A program made the position numbers and the translations under genes. Below the pieces are notes generated by a model, which searched no databases, had not been told where the DNA came from, and was given only the letters and a program-made list of their open reading frames with translations. This document shows, one piece after another, positions 1 to 8,174 of a DNA stretch of 64,000 bases. This stretch comes from Methylopila sp. Yamaguchi (GTDB taxonomy: Bacteria > Pseudomonadota > Alphaproteobacteria > Rhizobiales > Methylopilaceae). The stretch spans positions 62,001-126,000 of the forward strand of contig NZ_BAUX01000014.1 in assembly GCF_002897035.1 (NCBI RefSeq), written 5' to 3'. How positions within the stretch are numbered: the stretch's first letter is position 1; each line of letters starts with the position of its first letter.

Positions 1-1
1 G

Positions 2-505
2 ATCGCCGCCCTGGTGCGCGACGGCGCCGCCGACGTCGGCGTGGTCGAGGGAGCGGTTGACGACCGCACCCTGTCGATCGCGCCGGTGGCGAAGGACGAC
101 CTCGCCCTGGTGGTCGGCCGCGCGCATCCCTGGAGCGACGGAAGGCGCGTCGGCCGCGCCGATCTCGCCGCCGCGCGCTGGGTGCTGCGCGAACCGGGCT
201 CCGGCACGCGCGCGATCCTCGAGCAGGCGCTCGCTTCCGCCGGACTTTCGCTTGGCGACCGGGAGATCGCGCTTGAGCTCCCCTCCAACGAGGCCTGCCG
301 CGCCGCGGTCGAGGCCGGCGCAGGCGCGACCGTGCTGTCGACGTTGGTGGCCGCCCCGTCGCTGGCGTCCGGCGCGCTCGTCGCCGTGCCTTATCCGCTG
401 CCCAGCCGCTCGTTCTTCGCGCTTCGCCGCGTCGAGCGTTATGAGACGCAGGCGGAGCGCGCCTTCCTGGCGTTGCTCGCCGGTCCCGGGGGCGCCGCGT
501 CGTGA
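2..505 (+). CDS. LysR-family transcriptional regulator, C-terminal part (5' end outside window)
   Basis: The open frame runs in from the left edge and ends with TGA at 503-505. It gives about 167 residues that look like the second half of a LysR effector-binding domain: an early DVGVVEG strand, then APVAKDDLALVVGRAHPW, a central LREPGSGTR motif, the loop ELPSNEACRAAVEAGAG, and a late FFALRR strand. The GSGTR and SNE..K/R.AV patterns are typical of CysB/CbbR-like periplasmic-binding folds. The DNA-binding N-terminus is missing, so the target genes and exact subfamily cannot be told. A GTG at 14 is only an internal codon, not the true start. Confidence 0.85.
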   Translation: MAALVRDGAADVGVVEGAVDDRTLSIAPVAKDDLALVVGRAHPWSDGRRVGRADLAAARWVLREPGSGTRAILEQALASAGLSLGDREIALELPSNEACRAAVEAGAGATVLSTLVAAPSLASGALVAVPYPLPSRSFFALRRVERYETQAERAFLALLAGPGGAAS

Positions 506-560
506 ACAGCCTGCTGGCCTCGTGGATCTGGGCTGTGTTCGCGGCGGGGGGAAACTGATC

Positions 561-1073
561 GTGCCCCCGAACCGGGCAAGCAGATGGGCGCGCTCCGCGG
601 TCTCCGCGCCGATCGCCGTCGCCGTGCTGACCTACCGCGCGCTCGACCGGCTGCTCGGCCCGCTGGTGCGGCCGGTCCTCCGCGGGCTTGGGCGGCTCGC
701 GCTTCTCCAGCGCCTGGGGCGGGCGATCGCGGAAGCGCCGCCCTACGTCGTGCTGGCGCTACTCGCCGTGCCGTTCCTGCTGATCGAACCGCTGAAGGCG
801 CTGTCGCTCTACTGGATGGCGGTCGGCCACCCCTGGGAGGGCGGCGCGGCCCTGGCGGCCTGTCACCTGCTCAGCATCCTCACCTCCGAGCGGGTCCTGC
901 ATCTCGGCAAGCCGAAGCTGATGACGATCCCATGGTTCGCAACCGGCTACATCTTCGTCGCCGACGTCCGCGACCGCGCGCTCGCCTGGCTGCATGGGAG
1001 CCGGGCGTGGCGCCTCGGCGTCGCGGCGGCGGACCGCGCCAGGGCGGTCGCGCGGCGCTGGTTCCGCGCGTAA
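561..1073 (+). CDS. Small membrane protein of unknown function
   Basis: A 170-residue protein from a GTG start; there are only 55 bases between the LysR stop and this start. It has a basic N-terminus, a hydrophobic segment around residues 14-35, and a strong one around residues 57-85 (PPYVVLALLAVPFLLIEPLK), with a weaker third near 95-110. The C-terminus is rich in Arg and Ala. The PFLLIEPLK stretch is reminiscent of conserved alphaproteobacterial membrane proteins, but I do not recognise a named family. The frame stays open far upstream; the GTG was chosen because the upstream translation is arginine-rich out-of-frame sequence of the LysR gene. Confidence 0.6.
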   Translation: MPPNRASRWARSAVSAPIAVAVLTYRALDRLLGPLVRPVLRGLGRLALLQRLGRAIAEAPPYVVLALLAVPFLLIEPLKALSLYWMAVGHPWEGGAALAACHLLSILTSERVLHLGKPKLMTIPWFATGYIFVADVRDRALAWLHGSRAWRLGVAAADRARAVARRWFRA

Positions 1074-1077
1074 GCCC

Positions 1078-1731
1078 TCAGCGCACCGCGATCAGCGACT
1101 TCGTCAGACCCGCGACCCGTTCCTTCACGATGGTCGAGTCCGGGAACAGCGCGGCCATGGACGGCGCGTTCAGCAGGATCGCGTCCTGCAGGATGGCGTT
1201 GGCTTCGTCGGCGTTCGCGGCCTTCGGGTAGAAGCCGCAGGCCTTGGCCTGCACGATCAGGGCGCGCCACGGCCGCGGCAGCCAGTGGATGAACGGCGTG
1301 CGGAAATGCGGCTCCAGCGGGAACCAGTAGTTCGGCGTCTGGATAAAATGCCGCGGCGCCACGCGTCGCGTCTCAGCCGCCATGCGCTTCTGGTTCGACC
1401 ACTGCCCGACGTGCTCGATCACCGAATTCGAGTAGGCGAGATCGAAGCTGTTGTCCGCGTGCTCCTTCAGGTTGCAGGCGTCGCCCGCGAGGCTGGTGAA
1501 ATGCGGGTCCGTCACGCTTTCCGCTTCCAGGTTCACCAGTGTTACATGGAGAGGTCTTCCTCCCCAAATATCCGACAAAGCGTTCCAATGATCAAATCGA
1601 CCGCCGACGTCGATAATATTGCAGCGACCTTTTTGCTTTATTATCTCGTCGATTATCACTACAAGTTGCCCGAACCGCTTCATACGAAAACGGTTGCGGT
1701 ATACGCTTTGGTCGTCGGTCCCTAGAAACAT
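1078..1731 (-). CDS. Class I SAM-dependent methyltransferase, possibly of a glycan cluster
   Basis: A 217-residue protein starting at the ATG 1729-1731 (MFLGTDDQSVYRNRF). It shows a motif I-like strand IIDVGGRFDHW and a later FDLAYSNSVIEHVGQW segment, which is the methyltransferase motif II/post-II region with the usual S-V-I-E-H-V. Then come RHFIQTPNYWFPLEPHF and a HWLPRPW stretch, seen in methyltransferases found in LPS and capsule loci. The first 230 bases of the gene are clearly more AT-rich than the neighbourhood. It is divergent from the WecG-type glycosyltransferase, 97 bp away, which supports a glycan role. The substrate is unknown. Confidence 0.75.
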   Translation of the reverse strand: MFLGTDDQSVYRNRFRMKRFGQLVVIIDEIIKQKGRCNIIDVGGRFDHWNALSDIWGGRPLHVTLVNLEAESVTDPHFTSLAGDACNLKEHADNSFDLAYSNSVIEHVGQWSNQKRMAAETRRVAPRHFIQTPNYWFPLEPHFRTPFIHWLPRPWRALIVQAKACGFYPKAANADEANAILQDAILLNAPSMAALFPDSTIVKERVAGLTKSLIAVR

Positions 1732-1828
1732 GTCGATTCGACGCCTTTTGGAGTGACGGTCGGCTGCAAGCCAGCGACGATGACACTGTACAGACACCCG
1801 CCCGCCGTTTCCGCACCGCACGCTCCGT

Positions 1829-2572
1829 ATGGCAAAAAAAATCGATATCTTGGGGCTGAAAGTGCTGGCCGCGACGCGCGCCGAAGCGGTCGCGGCTATG
1901 GATCGCGCGGTCGCCGCTCCCGAGCCGGCGTTGATCTGCTTTCTCAACGCCCACATCTCGAACATCGCGTCGCGGAATCCGGGCCTGACGGCCGCGCTCG
2001 ATCGCAGCCTGCTGCTCAACGACGGCGTCGGCGTCGACCTGGCGGCGAAATGGATCCACGGCGAACCGTTTCCTGAGAATCTCAACGGAACCGATATGAC
2101 GCCGCGGTTCCTGGCGGAGACGGAGCACCGGCTGAAGGTGTTCCTGCTGGGCGCCCGTCCCGCGGTGGCGGAACTTGCGCAGATCGCATTCCGGAAGATC
2201 GCGCCGAGACACGACTACGTCGGCGCCCGCGGCGGTTACTTTCCGGACGAGCGGGGCGATGAGGTGGCGGCCGAGGTGCGCGCGTCCGGCGCGGACCTGG
2301 TCATCGTCTGCATGGGAGCGCCGCGGCAGGAGATCTGGACCGCCGCGCATCTCGAGGCGATGGGCTGCAAGGCCGCGATCTGCGCCGGGGCGCTGTTCGA
2401 CTTCATGTCGCACGGCAAGCGCCGCGCGCCGGCCTTCGTTCGGAAGTACCGGTTCGAATGGCTGTGGCGGCTGATGCTCGAGCCCCGCCGGCTGTTCAAG
2501 CGCTACGTGCTCGGCAACCCGCTGTTCGTCATGCGGGTGATCCGCGCGCGGCTCGGCCGCGGGCGAGGCTGA
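1829..2572 (+). CDS. WecG/TagA/CpsF-family glycosyltransferase
   Basis: A 247-residue protein. Proteins of this family (GT26) add a sugar to a lipid-linked glycan intermediate at the cytoplasmic membrane. Family signs: an N-terminal ALICFLNAHISNI segment, LLNDGVGVDLAAKW, NGTDMTPRFL, then VFLLGARP and the hallmark GAPRQEIW, followed by GALFDFMSHGKRRAP and a C-terminal amphipathic stretch FEWLWRLMLEPRRLFKRY used for membrane association. Full length for the family. No obvious Shine-Dalgarno precedes the ATG. Its last 44 bases overlap the 3' end of the convergent flippase gene. Confidence 0.92.
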   Translation: MAKKIDILGLKVLAATRAEAVAAMDRAVAAPEPALICFLNAHISNIASRNPGLTAALDRSLLLNDGVGVDLAAKWIHGEPFPENLNGTDMTPRFLAETEHRLKVFLLGARPAVAELAQIAFRKIAPRHDYVGARGGYFPDERGDEVAAEVRASGADLVIVCMGAPRQEIWTAAHLEAMGCKAAICAGALFDFMSHGKRRAPAFVRKYRFEWLWRLMLEPRRLFKRYVLGNPLFVMRVIRARLGRGRG

Positions 2573-3941
2573 AGAGGTCGAACCGCAGGGCGATCGCGCC
2601 GACCGCCGCGGCGAACAGCGCGGTCTTCGCGGCGAGCGCCGCGACCGGCTGCAGGCTCCAGCCGTCGATCGCGAGCGCCGCGAGCGTGACGCCAAGCGCC
2701 GCCGCCGGCATCACGGCGAGCGCGGTGAGGTCCACGGGCAGCTTCCGCAGGCGACGACCGAGGAGCGCCGCGGCGAGCGTCGCGACCCCATGCGCGATCA
2801 TCAGGGCGATGGCGCCGCCGATCGCGCCCTGCGACGGCACGAGCGCCAGGGCGATCGCCGCCGAGGTCGCGACGAACACGGCGGCGATGATGAACTCGAG
2901 CAGGGCTGCTTTCGCGAAGAAGATGACCTGCGAGAAGTAGAAGTTCTTCAGCGTCATGAAGCAGAAGGCGACGGCGAAGTACGGGATGATCTCGTAGCCG
3001 CGTTGGGCGAAGGGCTCGCCGAGGGCGAGGCGCGCAAGGTCATGGCCGAAGACCACGAAGAAGGCGGCCCCAAAGGTCGCGGCGGCGAGGCAGGCCTGGA
3101 AGGCGCGGCGCATGACCGCGTCCGACTCGGCCTCATGGCCTTCGTCCGCGAGTTGTTTGCCGACGGTGATGAGCGCGAGCGCGATGGATTCGCCGACCAC
3201 CATGAAACTCTGCCGCATGAGGTCGGCGATGACGCCGTAGGGGCCGAGCGTCGCGTCGCCGGCGAAATAGGAGATCATCAGCCGGTCGACGGTCTGGCCG
3301 ACCGCCATCACGCCGAACGAGAGGATGAGCGGCCAGCCGTAGCGCGCGAGAGTCGCCGCGGCGTCCCGGGCGGCGGGCGCTCCGACGAAATGCTTGACCG
3401 CAAGGGCGCTCGGAACGGCGGCGATCAGGTGCGCGAACGCGATCGCGATCGAAAGCGAAATCGCGGTCGGCTCGAGCGTCAGCGCGACGGAGCCGAGCAC
3501 GAGCGAGAACACAGCGCGGAAGATCATGGACAGAGCGACGGCCCGCGCCGCCAGCCGCGTGCGGGCGACTTCAACCAACGCCTCGTACACGGTCATGCCG
3601 AAGAACAGGCCGAACAGCGCGGCGGCGAACTCAGGCGTCATGCCGCCCAAGGCCGCCGCGAGGCCGAGACCGAGGGCGACGAGGAGGGTGGCCGCGCCCA
3701 CAAGCCGGGCGTAGGAGGCCACGATCGTCTCCGCCTGCGCGGCGCGGTAGACGCCGAAATACGCGAACTTCATCCACTGCGTCGCGAAGCCGTAGACGAT
3801 GATCGCCCAGGCGAACGTCAGCACGTAGACGCCGTACTCCGCCGGGCTGACGAGCCGGGTGAACAGCGCGACGGACACGAGGTTGCCGGCGGCGGAGACG
3901 ACGCGCGAGCCGAAATAGAGGACGAGGTTCGAATCCTTCAC
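2529..3941 (-). CDS. Polysaccharide flippase (Wzx-like, MATE/MOP superfamily)
   Basis: A 470-residue, almost wholly hydrophobic protein from a GTG start. The N-terminus LVLYFGSRVVSAAGNLVSVALFTRLVSPAEYGVYVL is the typical first two helices of polysaccharide biosynthesis (Polysacc_synt) proteins, where an asparagine and the PAEYG turn are conserved. About twelve to fourteen transmembrane segments can be counted. The family moves undecaprenyl-linked oligosaccharide units across the inner membrane. It lies between the WecG-type and GT4 glycosyltransferases, which fits repeat-unit export. Its 3' end overlaps the convergent gene by 44 bp. Confidence 0.88.
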   Translation of the reverse strand: MKDSNLVLYFGSRVVSAAGNLVSVALFTRLVSPAEYGVYVLTFAWAIIVYGFATQWMKFAYFGVYRAAQAETIVASYARLVGAATLLVALGLGLAAALGGMTPEFAAALFGLFFGMTVYEALVEVARTRLAARAVALSMIFRAVFSLVLGSVALTLEPTAISLSIAIAFAHLIAAVPSALAVKHFVGAPAARDAAATLARYGWPLILSFGVMAVGQTVDRLMISYFAGDATLGPYGVIADLMRQSFMVVGESIALALITVGKQLADEGHEAESDAVMRRAFQACLAAATFGAAFFVVFGHDLARLALGEPFAQRGYEIIPYFAVAFCFMTLKNFYFSQVIFFAKAALLEFIIAAVFVATSAAIALALVPSQGAIGGAIALMIAHGVATLAAALLGRRLRKLPVDLTALAVMPAAALGVTLAALAIDGWSLQPVAALAAKTALFAAAVGAIALRFDLFSLARGRAARGSPA

Positions 3942-4036
3942 GAAACGCCTTTCTGGCCGTCGCGGCAGGGCGACCTTAACGTGCGAACGTTAGGAAGAGG
4001 TTCGACGGTCCGCCGCCCGCCACGAGGTTCCGCCGC

Positions 4037-5092
4037 ATGAGAGTTCTGCAGATCCTCCACACCGACGAGCTCGGCGGCGTGAAGACGCTGGCCGACATGA
4101 TCGCGGAGGATCTCGGCCGGCGCGGCGTCACGGTCGACACTGTGCTGCTGTTCGACCGACCGGATCTTGGCAAGGCCGAAAAGATCAAGGCCGCAATCGC
4201 GATGGCGCGCCGGCTTGCCCGCGACGACCACGACGCCATCTTCACCTATCAGGCGACGGCATGCATCCTTGCGGGGCTGTTCGGTCGGAAGCTTCGCATC
4301 GTTCACCAGACCTGCACGCCCGGCGAGACACAAGCTCTGGTGCGTCTGGCGGACCGCTTGGTCGGGACGGCGGGCCGCTATTCGGTCAACGTGGCGAACA
4401 CGGCGTTCACGCTGCAAGAGTTCAAAAGCTACCCCGCGGGATACCGCAGGGACATGCGGCTGATCGAGCACGGGCTCGACGCGCCGCGGGCTCTCTCCGG
4501 CCGCGAGGCGGCCCGCCGCCGCTTCGGCCTTCCCGAAGGAGCGCCGCTTATTCTGAACGTCGGACGGATGACCGCGCAAAAGAACCAATCGGTGCTGATC
4601 GAAGCGCTGCCGGCGGTTCCGGGCGCGACGCTTGCGATCGCCGGCCACGGCGGAGACGCTGAGATGCTGACGGCGCTCGCCCAACGCTATGGCGTCGCCG
4701 ACCGCCTGCGCCTCCTCGGCGGAGTCGCCCCGGCGGATGTGGCCGATCTCTACGCGGCGACCGACCTCTTCGCCTTCCCCTCGGTCTGGGAGACCTTCGG
4801 GCTCGCGGCCGTCGAGGCGGCGATGTCGGGCGCGCCGATCGTCGCCTCCGACATTCCGGTGCTGCGCGAAGTCCTGGCCTCGAAGGAGCCCGCGCCGCCG
4901 GTGGCCTTTGCGCCGCCGCATGACGTCGCCGCCTGGCGTCTGGCGCTGGCCCGCGCCCTGGACGACTCGCCCTCGGCCGACCGCCGCGCCGCCTTCGCCG
5001 ACGAAGTCTCTCGACGCTACGCCCGGGAGCGCATGAGCGCCCAGTACATGGAGCTTCTGGACGGGCGGGATCTCCCGGCGCCGCCATGGTGA
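4037..5092 (+). CDS. Glycosyltransferase family 4 (GT-B fold)
   Basis: A 351-residue cytoplasmic glycosyltransferase. The N-terminal domain opens with LQILHTDELGGVKTLADMIAEDL. The C-terminal Rossmann domain has LILNVGRMTAQKNQSVLIEAL, a nucleotide-sugar motif, and SVWETFGLAAVEAAMSGAP with the retaining-enzyme E-X7-E pair. Donor and acceptor sugars cannot be read from sequence. The start is divergent from the flippase gene. Its stop overlaps the next gene by 7 bp, so the hydrolase downstream is probably translated from the same message. Confidence 0.9.
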   Translation: MRVLQILHTDELGGVKTLADMIAEDLGRRGVTVDTVLLFDRPDLGKAEKIKAAIAMARRLARDDHDAIFTYQATACILAGLFGRKLRIVHQTCTPGETQALVRLADRLVGTAGRYSVNVANTAFTLQEFKSYPAGYRRDMRLIEHGLDAPRALSGREAARRRFGLPEGAPLILNVGRMTAQKNQSVLIEALPAVPGATLAIAGHGGDAEMLTALAQRYGVADRLRLLGGVAPADVADLYAATDLFAFPSVWETFGLAAVEAAMSGAPIVASDIPVLREVLASKEPAPPVAFAPPHDVAAWRLALARALDDSPSADRRAAFADEVSRRYARERMSAQYMELLDGRDLPAPPW

Positions 5093-6270
5093 TCCGCGTC
5101 CTCGCACTCGTCGTCGCCGTGCTCGCGCTGGCGGCGGTCCCGGCGCGGGCCGAGCCCTTGTTCGCCAAGGGAGCCGGGCTTCCCGACATCTATCTGTTCC
5201 CGCGAGTGGTGGACGGGGCTTACGCCGCCGAGCCTTACCCGGACCCCGATGGCGGCGCGACCGCCTACCGGACCTCGACCTTCGCCGCGATGGGCTTCGA
5301 CCACGTCCGGCTCACGATCGACCTTGGTCCTTTCCTCGACGATCCCGCCTCGGCCCGCTGGACGACCTTCCGCGATCCCTTCCTCGCGCTGGTCGATCGT
5401 TTCCGGCGGGAGAAGCTCGGCGTCATCGTCACGCTGACCGCGCCGGGCCTGAACGGCCAGATCCCGGAAGACCAGCTCGACGGGCTCGAAGGCCCGCGGT
5501 TCAAGCGCTACACGGAGATCGTCGGCCGCGTCGCCCGGATCCTCAGGAACCGGCGGGGGCAGATCGCGATCGAGGCGATGAACGAGCCGCAGCAGGCCTG
5601 CGCGGCCGAAGGCAAGGTCGACTGGACCGCCTACCAGGAGCGCCTCGTCGCGCGGATCCGGACGGAGGCCCCTGACCTGTTGCTGTTCGTCACCGGCGGA
5701 TGCTGGTCCAAGATCGAGGGATTGGGCGGCGTGAGCGACGCGCTGCTCGCCGACCCCAAGACTCTCGTCAGCGTGCACTTCTACGAGCCGTTCCTGTTTA
5801 CGCACCAGGGCAGCGGCTGGACTCTGCCGATCATGCCGCTGATCGCCGGGCTGCCGTTTCCGGCCGCTCCCGAGCGGCTCGACGTCCTGCTCGCCCGAGC
5901 GGTCGAACGCGGCGCCGGCCGGACCGCGCTTACCCTCGAGGCCCAGGCGGCGATCCGCTACTACTTCGTCGAGAAGTGGGACGCGACGAAGGTGCGCATG
6001 CAGTTCGACGCGTTGGAACGCTGGCGGCGAGCGCGCAACATTCCGGCCGAGCGCATCGTGTTGACGGAGTTCGGCGCCGCAAAAGCGGACGGCCTCCCCG
6101 ACGATGTCGCGTCGCGGGCCGCCTGGCTCGAGGCCGTGACCCGCGCCGTCGAAACGCGGGGCTGGGGGTGGACGCTGTGGGTGCCGAGCCGCGGCCCCTA
6201 CGGCCTAGACGACGGGCAGGGCGGTTACGACCCGCGCTTCCTCAATGCGCTACGGCTGACGGCCCCCTAG
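5086..6270 (+). CDS. Secreted glycoside hydrolase, GH5-type (cellulase family)
   Basis: A 394-residue protein with a clean Sec signal peptide (VIRVLALVVAVLALAAVPARA, cleavage near residue 22). The mature part is a TIM-barrel hydrolase: VRLTIDLGPF, EAMNEPQQ with the presumed acid/base Glu167, SVHFYEPFLFTH, and IVLTEFGAAK with the presumed nucleophile Glu328. These match clan GH-A family 5. It overlaps the upstream glycosyltransferase by 7 bp. Hydrolases of this kind encoded with glycan synthesis genes often trim or release the polymer in the periplasm; that role here is inferred, and the substrate is unknown. Confidence 0.85.
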   Translation: MVIRVLALVVAVLALAAVPARAEPLFAKGAGLPDIYLFPRVVDGAYAAEPYPDPDGGATAYRTSTFAAMGFDHVRLTIDLGPFLDDPASARWTTFRDPFLALVDRFRREKLGVIVTLTAPGLNGQIPEDQLDGLEGPRFKRYTEIVGRVARILRNRRGQIAIEAMNEPQQACAAEGKVDWTAYQERLVARIRTEAPDLLLFVTGGCWSKIEGLGGVSDALLADPKTLVSVHFYEPFLFTHQGSGWTLPIMPLIAGLPFPAAPERLDVLLARAVERGAGRTALTLEAQAAIRYYFVEKWDATKVRMQFDALERWRRARNIPAERIVLTEFGAAKADGLPDDVASRAAWLEAVTRAVETRGWGWTLWVPSRGPYGLDDGQGGYDPRFLNALRLTAP

Positions 6271-6302
6271 AGCGCTCCCTCGCCGAAGGCGGGCGTGACC
6301 TG

Positions 6303-7178
6303 CTACTCCGCAGCGCGCTTGGCGATCCGGAACTCGTGCGCGGGGTAGACGCCGAGGATCTTCAGCTCGGTCGAGAAGAAGGCGAGCTCCTCCAGAGCCC
6401 GGGCGAGCGCTGGATCGTCGGGATGGCCCTCGACGTCGGCGTAGAACTGGGTGGCCGTGAAGGCGCCGTCGAGCTGATAGCTCTCGAGCTTCGTCATGTT
6501 GACGCCGTTGGTCGCGAAGCCGCCGAGCGCCTTATAGAGCGCGGCCGGAATGTTGCGCACGCGGAACACGAAGGTCGTGACGGTGAGGTCGCCGCCCCGC
6601 GGCGCGGGCTGCGCCTCCGGCGCGAGCACGACGAAGCGCGTCGTGTTGTTGGCCTCGTCCTCCACGTCCTCGGCCAGCACGTCGAGATCGTAGATCTCGG
6701 CCGCAAGCCGCGAGGAGAGCGCCGCCCGAGTGGGATCCCCGGCCTCGGCGATCTCCCGGGCGGAGCCCGCCGTGTCCGCGCCGACCACCGCTTCGAGCTT
6801 CAGCGAGCGGATCAGTTTCCGGCACTGGCCGAGCGCCTGGACGTGGCTCTGGACGCTCTTCAGCGTGCCGAGCGTCGCGCCGCGCACGCCCACCAACTGG
6901 TGGTGGATCGGCATGAAAAACTCGCCGACGATGTGCAGACCCGCGTTCGGCATCAGGTGATGGATGTCGGTCACCCGACCGTTGGCGGAGTTCTCGATCG
7001 GGATCATGCCGAGCGCCGCCTCGCCCGAGGCGATCGCGGCGAGCGCGTCCTCGAAGGTGCGGCAGGGCAGAGCGTCCATCTCCGGATAAGCCTCGGCCGC
7101 CGCCATGTGCGAGTTGGCGCCCGGCTCGCCTTGGTAGGCGATGCGGCCTTCGCGGGCGATGACGGGATTGGGGGTCAC
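6303..7178 (-). CDS. pheA: Prephenate dehydratase (phenylalanine biosynthesis)
   Basis: A 291-residue enzyme that converts prephenate to phenylpyruvate. It starts at GTG (7176-7178), overlapping the kdsB stop by 4 bp (GTGA), so the two are translationally coupled. The catalytic domain shows [26 protein letters not shown] and the NNTTRFVVL motif containing the TRF triad. A C-terminal ACT domain (about residues 190-280) follows, with [11 protein letters not shown] where many bacteria have the ESRP phenylalanine-binding motif; the LESY form is usual in alphaproteobacteria. Monofunctional: no chorismate mutase domain is present. Ends 30 bp from the convergent hydrolase gene. Confidence 0.95.
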   Translation of the reverse strand: MTPNPVIAREGRIAYQGEPGANSHMAAAEAYPEMDALPCRTFEDALAAIASGEAALGMIPIENSANGRVTDIHHLMPNAGLHIVGEFFMPIHHQLVGVRGATLGTLKSVQSHVQALGQCRKLIRSLKLEAVVGADTAGSAREIAEAGDPTRAALSSRLAAEIYDLDVLAEDVEDEANNTTRFVVLAPEAQPAPRGGDLTVTTFVFRVRNIPAALYKALGGFATNGVNMTKLESYQLDGAFTATQFYADVEGHPDDPALARALEELAFFSTELKILGVYPAHEFRIAKRAAE

Positions 7179-7945
7179 GACGGAACGCCCTCCGCGGCGT
7201 GGATCAGCAGCGTGCGGGCGCGCTCGAGATCCTCCGACGTGTCGACGCCGAGCGGCACGGTGTCGACCTTGACCGCGTCGATGCGCATGCCGGCCTCGAG
7301 CGCGCGGAGCTGCTCCAGCTTCTCCCGCGTCTCCAGCGGCGAGGGGGGCAGCTTCACGAAGCGTTCCAGCGCCGTCCTGCGGTACGCGTAGAGGCCGATG
7401 TGGTGGTAGAGCGGCCCGGGACCGGTCGGCGCGGTGGCGCGGGTGAAGTAGAGGCAGCGGAAGCGACCGGGCGCGATCTCCGCGCCCACCATCTTCACCA
7501 CGCTCGGCGCGTTCTTTTCCTCGTCGCGCACGATCTCCGCCACGAGGGTCGTAATGTCGACCTCGGGGTCCTGCAGCGGCAGCAGGCTGGCGCGCACGAC
7601 CGCGGGATCGAGCGTCGGCAGGTCGCCCTGCACGTTCACGATTACGTCGAAATCCCGGTCCGGATCGACCACCCCCAAGGCCTCGTGAATACGGTCCGAA
7701 CCGGAGGCGTGGTCGGCCCGGGTCATCGCCGCCTGGCCGCCCGCGGCCACGATCACGTCGCGCACCTCCTCGGAGTCGGTGGCCACCACGACGGGGCCGA
7801 CGCCGGCCTCCACCGCGCGTCGCCACACGTGGAGAATCATGGGTTCGCCGTGGATGTCGGCGAGCGGCTTGTTGGGCAGGCGGGTGGCGGCGAGGCGGGC
7901 CGGGACGAGGACCAGCGGACGCGGGTGGTTTCGAAGGGTCGGCAT
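7175..7945 (-). CDS. kdsB: 3-deoxy-manno-octulosonate cytidylyltransferase
   Basis: A 256-residue cytoplasmic enzyme that activates Kdo as CMP-Kdo for lipid A core assembly. Motifs: [21 protein letters not shown] (nucleotide-binding N-terminus), [30 protein letters not shown] with the metal-binding Asp, and [16 protein letters not shown]. Length and motif order match KdsB. First gene of a two-gene operon with the prephenate dehydratase. Divergent from the cytochrome gene, with about 230 bp between the starts for promoters. Confidence 0.96.
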   Translation of the reverse strand: MPTLRNHPRPLVLVPARLAATRLPNKPLADIHGEPMILHVWRRAVEAGVGPVVVATDSEEVRDVIVAAGGQAAMTRADHASGSDRIHEALGVVDPDRDFDVIVNVQGDLPTLDPAVVRASLLPLQDPEVDITTLVAEIVRDEEKNAPSVVKMVGAEIAPGRFRCLYFTRATAPTGPGPLYHHIGLYAYRRTALERFVKLPPSPLETREKLEQLRALEAGMRIDAVKVDTVPLGVDTSEDLERARTLLIHAAEGVPS

Positions 7946-8174
7946 CGGAAAATGTTCGGCGCTCGGACGGCGGAATGGCCGCTAAAGGCCCTTGCGGGCC
8001 GCGAATAATGATGGCGGCGGCGTGATAGCCGAGTTGCAGCGGTTCCGCAAAAGCGGGTAGCGTCCTCCCGCCTCGACATGCTGAACGGCGTGGTTTCTCC
8101 GCGCGTTGACGCAGGTTTCTGGAAATGGCCAAAAAACGGCGCGGAGCGAAGCCGCCGCCGATCGCGGAGGAAAG

